DNA of 64,000 bases, taken from contig NZ_CP038800.1 in NCBI RefSeq assembly GCF_024400535.1, positions 930,001-994,000 on the forward strand. The letters are read 5' to 3'. Shown here piece after piece: positions 50,716-58,917 of this stretch. Every line of letters starts with the position of its first letter. Within the stretch, counting starts at the first letter, position 1. Source of the stretch: Treponema denticola (GTDB lineage Bacteria; Spirochaetota; Spirochaetia; Treponematales; Treponemataceae). The notes under the pieces are model-generated. The model had not been told where the DNA came from, made no database searches, and saw nothing but the letters and a program-made list of their open reading frames with translations. The translations under genes were made by a program, and so were the position numbers.

Positions 50716-52623
50716 TTACTCTTTAGGCGCCGGAAGTTCCGGTTTTGGAGGCGGTAATCCGGGGTTCGGAGGCGGTAATCCGGGCCTTTCAAAACCGGGG
50801 AACGGATCTACATTTTTATTATCAGGAACTATACCCCTTCCTATAGCTTCTCCAGCCTTACCCATACTTGATATGTATTCATTTAATGTCTGACTTGTTC
50901 CGTCTGCATTTTTTGCCTTTATAAATGAAGTATGGGGAACTTTTCCTTCATGACCGTCAAAGCGGTTATTAAAGGTCGACCATCTATTTTGACTACCGTT
51001 TCTGTTATCTTTGGTAGCCGAAGCATGGGAAAGGTTATGTAAAATATTTTTACCTGCATTTTTCATGTGTCCGCCTATGGCGGCTCCAACAGCTTTTCTT
51101 CCATAGGCGCCTTGTTCTTGTAAAGAATAGCCTTTTTCTGAAGCTTCCATCCGTGCAGCTGCTCCTGCACTTTTAGCTTCTTTTATCATACCTGCACCGG
51201 TACCTATCATGTTTGCGCCTTTTCCTATAGCTCCTCCTACAGCACCGGCAGTTTTTTGTACTCCTTGTTTTATGCGTCCCGGGGCTGAAGCCGCAAAAGC
51301 TGCACCTCCTGCAACAGTTGCCCCTGCCGCAACTAATTCACCCATAGATAGTTGAGGTTGACCTGTTAAAATTGTCATTGCAATTTGAGGCCCGTTTTGT
51401 GTAACTACAAATGAAAGTATTATGGTAAACATAATATAAGCAAAGACGCCTAAATCTACGGCAGAATCTTCTCCCATCTGTCCTGCAGCGAGATAAATAT
51501 ATTGATAAAGAGCAAACCACATGCAGATTGTTAAAATTAATAGTTTTATTGCCAAGCCCCAGAACACGGGTAATATTTTTTTTGCAATAGCTTTTGTTTC
51601 ATTTGCCAGAATAAAAGGGATAAAAGCAATACAAATACTTGTTACGATTGCATATTCAAAAATAGCCATACAATACTGCATTAAAACAAAAATTGCGGCA
51701 AAAACTATTGCAATACAGCATATAAAGGTTAAGATAATATTCCCAAAGTCATCAAAGCTCATTGCTTGAAATGCAACAATAAGGGAAGGCTTCCAATTAA
51801 ACCACTTTTTATTTTCTTCATCCTGAGCTTGACCTACTTTAACAGTTAAGTAATTGGCTTCTCTTTGCCAAAGTAATTTTGCAAGCAAAATAGAAACCTT
51901 AAAAAAAGATGCAGGGCTTATAAAATTTGTTCCGCCTCCTTTTGTATCGTGAATCATCACATCAAGAAAATATGTGTCTATTAGATTCCCGTTTTTGTCC
52001 TTAATTTTTGTAGGAGATAAAACGGCTTTTAAAGCATTTATATTTGCTTGAGCTGCAGCAATATTTTGCTCGGTTGTCCTATATAAATTTACGTTATTCA
52101 TATATTCTTCAGGCCCGTTTTTATCTACAATACCGTCAGTAAAGGGGGAATTTTTCTTTTCGGATCTTCCTGATCCCAAACCTTTTTGCGTGATATTAAG
52201 TTTTCTTTGGGCTATGTAGCTTTGAGCTTGTTCAGGGCTCATATTTTCTATCGTTTTTGCAACTTTTAAATCATGTTCACATTGTTCCATTAATGCGACT
52301 AAGTTTTGTTGGACTACAGCTTTACCGCCTCCGGCCTCAGAACCCCATATAGTTGCAGTTTTTGCAATAGTCCCTACTGCAATATTATAAAGACCTACGG
52401 CTCCCAAAAAAAGCATAAAATTTAAAATAGTTGAAATAGCCATTTTTCTAACTGCAATAGCTCCAAACCACAGCTTAATACAATTGATTACTATACCGGC
52501 CAAAGCAACAATAACGGCAAGTTTATTTGCTACATTAAAAAAGTAAAAAAATACTCCTGAAAAATAATCCATTCCATCAAGTAATGCATTATCTATCCAT
52601 GTATAACTTGTAAATCCGCCCAT
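50716..52623 (-). CDS. trbL: Conjugal transfer protein TrbL/VirB6
   Basis: 635 residues, inner-membrane channel protein. Several membrane helices at about 20-50, 60-90, 290-400 and later, with a long periplasmic loop (about 95-270). From about residue 420 comes a Gly/Ala-rich region (GATVAGGAAFAASAPGR) and the tail is Pro-rich (GLPPPNPGLPPPKPELPAP). Both features are usual for TrbL. Its ATG is at 52623, 12 bases after the trbJ stop. Confidence 0.92.
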   Translation of the reverse strand: MGGFTSYTWIDNALLDGMDYFSGVFFYFFNVANKLAVIVALAGIVINCIKLWFGAIAVRKMAISTILNFMLFLGAVGLYNIAVGTIAKTATIWGSEAGGGKAVVQQNLVALMEQCEHDLKVAKTIENMSPEQAQSYIAQRKLNITQKGLGSGRSEKKNSPFTDGIVDKNGPEEYMNNVNLYRTTEQNIAAAQANINALKAVLSPTKIKDKNGNLIDTYFLDVMIHDTKGGGTNFISPASFFKVSILLAKLLWQREANYLTVKVGQAQDEENKKWFNWKPSLIVAFQAMSFDDFGNIILTFICCIAIVFAAIFVLMQYCMAIFEYAIVTSICIAFIPFILANETKAIAKKILPVFWGLAIKLLILTICMWFALYQYIYLAAGQMGEDSAVDLGVFAYIMFTIILSFVVTQNGPQIAMTILTGQPQLSMGELVAAGATVAGGAAFAASAPGRIKQGVQKTAGAVGGAIGKGANMIGTGAGMIKEAKSAGAAARMEASEKGYSLQEQGAYGRKAVGAAIGGHMKNAGKNILHNLSHASATKDNRNGSQNRWSTFNNRFDGHEGKVPHTSFIKAKNADGTSQTLNEYISSMGKAGEAIGRGIVPDNKNVDPFPGFERPGLPPPNPGLPPPKPELPAPKE

Positions 52624-52634
52624 ACTGTTACCTT

Positions 52635-53546
52635 CTATTTATGCTTATTCTTTCTCAAAGAATTACCGCCTAGAAACATTGAAGAAACACCGACTCGCGA
52701 CTCTTTTGCACTTTGAATCATAAAGCGTTGAGCTTCTTCCGCTTCTTTTTGTTTTTCCTGTTTTTGAATATTCCAAGCGATCATCTCGCCTACTTCCAAA
52801 AGGTTAGTTCTTAAGAGGTTTATATTTTCATTTATCATTTTTTCATGCATTAAAACAGCTTGAGTTACTTGCTGAGGAGTTGCATCTTTTCCTAAAGCGG
52901 CCGTAAAAATGGGACCGTACATCATCTCTTGAGCCTTTACCCATTTTTCAGAACCTATTTCAGAGTTTGCGGCGATGACTCGTCCTATTTGACTTTTAAC
53001 CTGTGCTTCCGCCTGTTTTACCATCATATAATTAGCAGGGCGTAATCCGTATCTGTTAAAAATAGCCATATATTCATCATCGGTTAAACCTTCTTCAAAA
53101 GCTTTCCTTATTTTTTCTATTTTTTCTTCTTTAGCCCAGTTATATGTAGCCTCAGCAAAACCTGCAATTGTTTTTCCCTTTTCACCGGCTCCTACTAAGT
53201 CAGCTATTGAAAAACTTTGTCCTCCGATGGAAATATTTTGGGCAGTTAAGCTCCCTTGAAGATCTCTAATATTTGATAACTGTCTATCAATGGATCGGGT
53301 AAAATCCGAAATTTCATTTCTAAAATCAAAATCTCCATCCCATTTTATTTCATCAAATTGCCAGCCCTGTACAGCTTTAGCGGCCTGTTGCAACCTTTCA
53401 TATTGTAGTTTAAGCTGCTCAACATTAGTTTTTATTTGATCGTAAATTGCGTACAGACTATCTATTGCTGTAAGCCAATTTTTCGGATCAAATGTAAGTT
53501 GAAAAGGTGAAGGTATAGAATGTATATTTACACCTAAAATCGACAA
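52635..53546 (-). CDS. trbJ: TrbJ/VirB5-like protein, signal peptide interrupted by a stop
   Basis: 303 residues after a TTG start. The body is the typical helical TrbJ pattern: DPKNWLTAIDSLYAIYDQIKTNVEQLKLQ, later GYAEATYNWAK-like and MMVKQAEAQVKSQ segments. Upstream in the same frame, an AAGGAG and ATG at 53576 begin MKKIIAIF, then TAA (53552-53550), then FLSILGVN. The original protein evidently had an N-terminal signal peptide that this stop now breaks. The TTG product keeps only the last part of the signal, so export may be lost. Confidence 0.85.
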   Translation of the reverse strand: MSILGVNIHSIPSPFQLTFDPKNWLTAIDSLYAIYDQIKTNVEQLKLQYERLQQAAKAVQGWQFDEIKWDGDFDFRNEISDFTRSIDRQLSNIRDLQGSLTAQNISIGGQSFSIADLVGAGEKGKTIAGFAEATYNWAKEEKIEKIRKAFEEGLTDDEYMAIFNRYGLRPANYMMVKQAEAQVKSQIGRVIAANSEIGSEKWVKAQEMMYGPIFTAALGKDATPQQVTQAVLMHEKMINENINLLRTNLLEVGEMIAWNIQKQEKQKEAEEAQRFMIQSAKESRVGVSSMFLGGNSLRKNKHK

Positions 53547-53595
53547 AAATTAAAAAATCGCAATAATTTTTTTCATAAAAAACTCCTTATTTATT

Positions 53596-56100
53596 TTATA
53601 AATGTTTATTTATAAACTTTTCATAGTTTATGTTATTATGTTCTAAAATCTCTTTTACAAGAGGTTTACCGCAATTTTTACCGTACTTTTGCTCAAGCAA
53701 ATCTAAAAATTCATGATCAGAAGCAAGAATAGATAGCTGTGTTTTATCCAAGTCCAGTTGAAACATTCTTGCCCCTAAAGGACTTTTATAAAAATAATCA
53801 TGCTTCATTCTCGCATGTCTTATTGCAGCAATTTCAGGATCGCTTAATCCGAAGTATCTATATCCGTCTTTTTGTCCTGCCGTTAAAGCCGTCTCATCGG
53901 CTAAATATATTTTAGTTAGACATTGCTGGATAAGAATTTCCGCTATTTCGGTTTTTCTTGCACTTGCAATATTTTGAGTGGCAAAAAGACACCATACGTT
54001 TTTCTTTCTTAAGCGCATTAGCCAATTACCGATTTGATTAACAAAGATTGGATTTTTTAAGAACACATGAAACTCATCCATAACTAAAAGAGTAATTTCA
54101 TCTTTTTTACCTTCCCATACTTTTTCAACATACTTAAATAAAAACATAAGGGCTGGCGTTATTGCCTGATCGTTTAATTTCATTAAAGAACCCATTTCAA
54201 TCATAGTCCATTTTGAGAGAGGCATTGAAGTTGAATCTGCATCAAAAATATTTCCGTATTGGCCGCCTAAAACATAAGGACTTATTCCGACTCTTATATC
54301 GTTGACTTGAGTTTCAGGATTAACGTAATTTACGTATTGATTAAAACTTGTTAAAGTCCTTTCATGAACACTTAAAGACTTCATAAGTTTTAAAGCTTCA
54401 TTTATTGAAAGTTTCATTTCAGGAGTTACTGTGATATTTTGCACTGTCAAAAGACATTCAATAAATTCTGCGGCCCATAATATATCAATATTTGTTTCCA
54501 AATCGGCTAAAGGTTGGAATGCAATATTGTTCTCTCCTCCCGGCTCAACATAAATACCTCCTGCAGCCATTGTAAGACCTCGTGCCGACTTATCTACATC
54601 GAATATTATTACATTACTTTTAAGATACTTTAACATTTGAATTTCAACTAGATTCATTAAAGTTGATTTTCCGGCTCCTGTAGGACCTAAAATGATAGCG
54701 TGTCCTACATCATTTACATTTAAATTTAGGAAAAAAGGTGTTCCATATCTTGTAGAACATGTTAGAAGAGGAACATTGACTCCTGTAACTTCTTTTGTGT
54801 GGTTATTATTTATCATTCCTTCCCATATTGAGGATAGTGGAATAATATGAGATACATTGCCGGTAGATACAAAAAAAGTTCTTGTATTTGCTGCCAAGTT
54901 TCCCGGCTGCATTGAAAGATAAGCTTTTAACGAATTTTGAGTTTCTATTTTAGAAGCAAAACCGCAAGAAGATATGATACTTTCAAGATAGCGGGCTTTA
55001 TCCATTGCAGCGTCAACATCTTGATCCCAGACCATTAAAGAAGAAGCATAAAAGCCAAATCCGAAAATATCTGTAAGAGATTCTTCTTGAGCGTTTTGGG
55101 CATCTTGTTGGAATGCTGCAGCTCCTTGATTTTCAAGATTAGATTGAACCTGCATTGTTTCTTCCATCACAAGCTGCTTCGCACTTTTTCTTGATCCATA
55201 AAACCGTTTTACGGTTTTTTCGATATATTTTTGTGCATCAGCCTTATCTAAAGAAATAAATCTTGTTGACCATCTATATTCTATTTCTGCAGCATTAAGA
55301 CTATCAAAAATAGCAGGATATGTTTCCATAGGAAAGTCTTTGACTGTTATTATAGGTATATAATTTTTTCCTAGTTTTAAAGGAATGGAATTTTCTATAT
55401 CTTCATCTGTTATCATTTTGTCAATAAAAATAAAATGATTTGGGAAATTCATTCCATACCATTTTAAAGAAACAGATGTATGAAGATATGATACGGTTTC
55501 TGCCGAGTTTAAAGATTTTACTTTTAATGAAGATGATAAACTTCCTATAATTTTTGTTGTAACAGTAATAAAGTTATCTATTTCTTTCCTTATAGCACCT
55601 GTATTTATATTCTCATCTTCTCCTTCTCTTTTAAAGAAAAAAGATGATGACTTCTGTTTTAATTCTGAAGGAAGTTCTTTGGTGAAAGTCATATAATAAG
55701 ATGAAGCAAAGTGTTCTCCATAATTTTTAAAATTAGCTTCACGGCATTTATCTACTATATAAGCTGCTTCATTATCGAAAATTGCTCCCGGATATTCTTT
55801 TGTTTTATATCGCTGTACTTCAAATTGAACTGCCCAACCCGTACCCAAACTTTTAAGTGCATTATTAAAATTCCAAGATACTGAGTTAATGGACTCTGCA
55901 GAAGAAGAACCTAAATCAGGACAAGAGAAGATAAAGGAGCGCATAATGGCTCCTGTTTTTAATAAAACTACTCCCTCCGCAACCATACAGCTCCAAGGAC
56001 AATAACCTGATAAAAGATTTTTTGTATTTTTATAAGGCGCTAAATCAAGACCTTCGACATATTTTTCAGATTTAAAAAAATCTTTAATTTTCTTTAACAT
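53596..56100 (-). CDS. trbE: Conjugal transfer ATPase TrbE/VirB4
   Basis: 834 residues, the large secretion ATPase. N-terminal CagE/TrbE region, Walker A GPTGAGKST (about residue 475), Walker B TLLVMDEFHVF, then the FATQNIASA motif. Energises pilus and channel assembly. I use the ATG at 56100 (GAGGAATATT upstream); an upstream extension to 56145 would overlap the HU-like gene. Confidence 0.95.
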   Translation of the reverse strand: MLKKIKDFFKSEKYVEGLDLAPYKNTKNLLSGYCPWSCMVAEGVVLLKTGAIMRSFIFSCPDLGSSSAESINSVSWNFNNALKSLGTGWAVQFEVQRYKTKEYPGAIFDNEAAYIVDKCREANFKNYGEHFASSYYMTFTKELPSELKQKSSSFFFKREGEDENINTGAIRKEIDNFITVTTKIIGSLSSSLKVKSLNSAETVSYLHTSVSLKWYGMNFPNHFIFIDKMITDEDIENSIPLKLGKNYIPIITVKDFPMETYPAIFDSLNAAEIEYRWSTRFISLDKADAQKYIEKTVKRFYGSRKSAKQLVMEETMQVQSNLENQGAAAFQQDAQNAQEESLTDIFGFGFYASSLMVWDQDVDAAMDKARYLESIISSCGFASKIETQNSLKAYLSMQPGNLAANTRTFFVSTGNVSHIIPLSSIWEGMINNNHTKEVTGVNVPLLTCSTRYGTPFFLNLNVNDVGHAIILGPTGAGKSTLMNLVEIQMLKYLKSNVIIFDVDKSARGLTMAAGGIYVEPGGENNIAFQPLADLETNIDILWAAEFIECLLTVQNITVTPEMKLSINEALKLMKSLSVHERTLTSFNQYVNYVNPETQVNDIRVGISPYVLGGQYGNIFDADSTSMPLSKWTMIEMGSLMKLNDQAITPALMFLFKYVEKVWEGKKDEITLLVMDEFHVFLKNPIFVNQIGNWLMRLRKKNVWCLFATQNIASARKTEIAEILIQQCLTKIYLADETALTAGQKDGYRYFGLSDPEIAAIRHARMKHDYFYKSPLGARMFQLDLDKTQLSILASDHEFLDLLEQKYGKNCGKPLVKEILEHNNINYEKFINKHL

Positions 56101-56119
56101 AATATTCCTCATGAATATT

Positions 56120-56437
56120 TTATAACAATAAAATCTTATTGTCAAGATTGCTATTAAGACTATCTTTTAAATGTTTTGACATTTTAAATTGAATGCTTTT
56201 TTTTGTCGCTATGAGCTTTTTATTCTTTTTACTCGTAAAATCATATTGATTTTTATTATAATTAAAGTTTTGCATATAAAAAGTACCGAATTTATTTATT
56301 TTGACTGCATTACCTTGTATATTATTTTTAACAATATATTCAAAAAACGAGGCTAAAACTTCACTTATTTGTTTACATGATAGGCCTGTTGTCTCTGAAA
56401 TATTTGTGATTACATCAGTTTTATTTTTACTAGCCAT
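56120..56437 (-). CDS. HU/IHF-family DNA-bending protein
   Basis: 105 residues. It opens SKNKTDVITNISETTGLSCKQISEVL, the HU helix pair, then VKINKFGTFYMQN and the basic arm region. Longer and more divergent than chromosomal HU. Located inside the trb operon between trbD and trbE, overlapping trbD by 8 bases. It might shape oriT or regulate the operon. No such gene is standard in trb operons. Confidence 0.82.
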   Translation of the reverse strand: MASKNKTDVITNISETTGLSCKQISEVLASFFEYIVKNNIQGNAVKINKFGTFYMQNFNYNKNQYDFTSKKNKKLIATKKSIQFKMSKHLKDSLNSNLDNKILLL

Positions 56438-56696
56438 GATACATATCCTGTTCTAAAATATTGTCCAATAACTGTTCCAAAAGATAAGGATCGCTTTTAC
56501 ATAAAATACGCAAAACAAAATATATACCTACAGAAATAAAAATAAACCATAATCCTACAATCTGCATACATAGTATAGTTACTACAAGAAGCATTATTGC
56601 AGCATTAGTGCCTATTCCCATCAACATGTCCGGTTGTAATAAACTTCTATGAACCGGTATTTTAAAATCCGTAATACTGGTTAAATTATCATTCAT
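56430..56696 (-). CDS. trbD: Conjugal transfer protein TrbD/VirB3
   Basis: 88 residues from ATG 56696 (AAAGGAG upstream). FKIPVHRSLLQPDMLMGI is the classic VirB3 start, followed by two membrane helices (about 28-70). Small inner-membrane partner of VirB4. Confidence 0.88.
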   Translation of the reverse strand: MNDNLTSITDFKIPVHRSLLQPDMLMGIGTNAAIMLLVVTILCMQIVGLWFIFISVGIYFVLRILCKSDPYLLEQLLDNILEQDMYHG

Positions 56697-56765
56697 TAAA
56701 AACTCCTTTAAAAAGTTAAAATGGGAGGTGCTCCACAAAAAGTAAAGCACCTATTTTTTTCAAAA

Positions 56766-57083
56766 TTAAAAAATTCTCGCCTCCGTTTCCTGATAAGGCT
56801 CATCTTCCAGATTCTTTTCATCTTCATCCAATCCTTCAGATAACTCCTTATTTAAGAATTTATACACCAAAATACTTGAGGCATAATTCTTATCCGAAAA
56901 ATTAGGAAAACCGGCAAGGTTAATAAAACGGTCAAGAAGCCTTATTGTTTTTTCTTTTCCGTCTTTAATCTGAGTAATTTCAGTTCCTATTTTCTGGAAA
57001 CGCTGTTTTATTTCATTTCCCTGCCTATATTGGTCTACAACCACGCAAAGGTCGTAGACTATCTTCTTATTATTATTGTTCAT
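56766..57083 (-). CDS. Uncharacterised protein between trbC and trbD
   Basis: 105 residues, soluble. The beginning (IVYDLCVVVDQYRQGNEIKQRFQKIG) recalls small DUF736-like beta-barrel proteins linked to trb operons, but I am not sure. Acidic tail. GGAGAAAAAAC precedes the ATG. It may be an operon-specific accessory. Confidence 0.6.
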   Translation of the reverse strand: MNNNNKKIVYDLCVVVDQYRQGNEIKQRFQKIGTEITQIKDGKEKTIRLLDRFINLAGFPNFSDKNYASSILVYKFLNKELSEGLDEDEKNLEDEPYQETEARIF

Positions 57084-57095
57084 AGTTTTTTCTCC

Positions 57096-57446
57096 TTATC
57101 CCAAAAATAGTTTCAGTTGATTTGTTAAAAGACTGATGGTAAACTCTGCACCCGTGAAAAAATATTTTACAATATCCGCGGCGCTCAATAGCACAATCGT
57201 GCCAATGAGCCAAGGGATGAACTTTTTTATCAGCCCCGGCTCGTTGCGCCCTGCAACAATCATACCTATACAGATTCCGACCAAAGCAATTATACAGATT
57301 GCCTTAAGCCATGTGGCTGTAAGAAGATTGACGAGGGTTTGAGCCCACTCGTCTAGCTTACCTATACTGCCCTGTTTTTGTGCAAAGGCAGAAACACATA
57401 CAAAAAAGATCATACATAAAATCAAAACGATTTTTTTCTTTTGCAT
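57096..57446 (-). CDS. trbC: Conjugal transfer pilin TrbC/VirB2
   Basis: 116 residues: signal peptide cleaved after SAFA (about residue 22), then two membrane helices (about 47-64 and 76-95) around the charged loop GRNEPG. This matches VirB2/TrbC prepilin. AAGGAGC lies before the ATG. Pilin subunit of the mating apparatus. Confidence 0.9.
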   Translation of the reverse strand: MQKKKIVLILCMIFFVCVSAFAQKQGSIGKLDEWAQTLVNLLTATWLKAICIIALVGICIGMIVAGRNEPGLIKKFIPWLIGTIVLLSAADIVKYFFTGAEFTISLLTNQLKLFLG

Positions 57447-57499
57447 AAAATGCTCCTTAAAAAGATTTTTTGGCCGGTTTTCAAAGCTTTTAAAAATTT

Positions 57500-58450
57500 T
57501 TAAGGTTTTAACAATTTTGTGTACTCATCTATTCCTGAGGAACTTGTATCCAAAACTTCATTTACCTTTGGACCTGATTCTCCCTTAATTAAATGAACAC
57601 AAAGTTGAATCGATAATGACAACTGAGGGAGCTCCCCAAGAATAACTTCTCTCAGTAGACCGTTTAATCGGGTAAAGACTTCTATAGCACTTCCTGCATG
57701 TATAGTAGTTGCATTTCCCGTATGCCCCGTAGCCCATATTTTGATAAGCTCATTAGCTACATCTCCGTATCTAAGTTCCCCGAATATAATCCTTTCCATT
57801 GACCATCTCATAGCCAATCGAACTATCTCAATTACTTCACTGGATTTTCCGCAAGCATAGGTTACGTCTTTAGCATAAGGACACGATAGCTCGGGAGTAT
57901 CTTCGATTATTAAAAATCTTTCCTCCGGAGTGTATTCTGCCATTTTTTTTAAAACGGCATTTAAAAATGTTGTTTTTCCTGAACCCGTTGCACCTCCTAT
58001 AATTATATTTTGTCGGTTTTTTATAGACCGACATATTTTTTCATATTGTTCTTCACTCATCCTCCCACTTTCAACATAACTTTCAAGAGAATATATTTGT
58101 TCCGGTAACCGCCTTATTGTAAATTCGGGACGTTGAACCCATGGAGGTAAAATAGCCGTAAAACGGGCATTGTATAGAGGGATTACTCCTTCAAGTTTAG
58201 GTAATTCCTTCTGATTTATTTCAATACCTGACATTGCAGCTATAGCAAAAATAATTCTCATTCGCTGTTCTACCGAAATATTAACATCTACATATTTTGA
58301 CCCCTTTCCTAAAGCTGATACTTTTACTTCTCCTGAACTTAAAACAAAAATATTTGTTACATCTTTTTGCTCTATATAAGGAATGAGAGGTTTTAAATCG
58401 TTTAAGAGATTTTTTTGATACCTTTCCTCTCTTTGCTTTTCTGTATCCAT
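57500..58450 (-). CDS. trbB: Conjugal transfer ATPase TrbB/VirB11
   Basis: 316 residues, hexameric secretion ATPase. FTIRRLPEQIYSLESYV, Walker A GATGSGKTTF (about 153-162), the Asp box EDTPEL, Walker B region RIIFGELR and His box ATGHTGNATTIHAG are all in place. Begins on the last base of the copG stop (TAATG). Confidence 0.96.
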   Translation of the reverse strand: MDTEKQREERYQKNLLNDLKPLIPYIEQKDVTNIFVLSSGEVKVSALGKGSKYVDVNISVEQRMRIIFAIAAMSGIEINQKELPKLEGVIPLYNARFTAILPPWVQRPEFTIRRLPEQIYSLESYVESGRMSEEQYEKICRSIKNRQNIIIGGATGSGKTTFLNAVLKKMAEYTPEERFLIIEDTPELSCPYAKDVTYACGKSSEVIEIVRLAMRWSMERIIFGELRYGDVANELIKIWATGHTGNATTIHAGSAIEVFTRLNGLLREVILGELPQLSLSIQLCVHLIKGESGPKVNEVLDTSSSGIDEYTKLLKP

Positions 58451-58917
58451 TAGTTTTTATCCTTTAAAGTATTTTCTTGCTCTATAAAATCGGATAGAAG
58501 CATTTGCAAAAAAGAAGGAGAATCTTTCATATTTTTTTTATATGCTTCAAACATGGCATTACGTCTTCGTACAGCATTTTTAGTTATGACAGCTTGCTCT
58601 TCTTTTGAATGAATAGAAATATCGGGAATACCTGCAAAAATAGTTGCAAGAGCAAAGTGAAAATAATTAAAAAAAGCTTCAATCTTTTTATCTATATATC
58701 CTATTCTTCTTTTGCTATCATTTAATGAAGCATAAACCAACTCCTTATCATTTATTCCTTGTGTTAAGTAAAGAAAAAGGGCATCATTTATAACTTCCGA
58801 CTTTGTTTTATTTTCCGATTTTAAAGCTTCTTCAAGTAAAGAATTTAGCTCCTCTGAAGTTCTAAAGGACACTTTTACAGATTTTATGCCATCATATTGC
58901 TTAGAAGACTTGTGCAT
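58450..58917 (-). CDS. CopG/RHH-domain protein of trb operon
   Basis: 155 residues. The N-terminal 55 residues (KSVKVSFRTSEELNSLLEEALKSENKTKSEVINDALFLYL) are a ribbon-helix-helix DNA-binding domain; the rest is helical with a hydrophobic stretch near 85-95. The traG-copG-trbB order is the usual one in trb ICEs, where this protein may regulate the operon. Overlaps traG by 17 bases. Confidence 0.82.
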   Translation of the reverse strand: MHKSSKQYDGIKSVKVSFRTSEELNSLLEEALKSENKTKSEVINDALFLYLTQGINDKELVYASLNDSKRRIGYIDKKIEAFFNYFHFALATIFAGIPDISIHSKEEQAVITKNAVRRRNAMFEAYKKNMKDSPSFLQMLLSDFIEQENTLKDKN

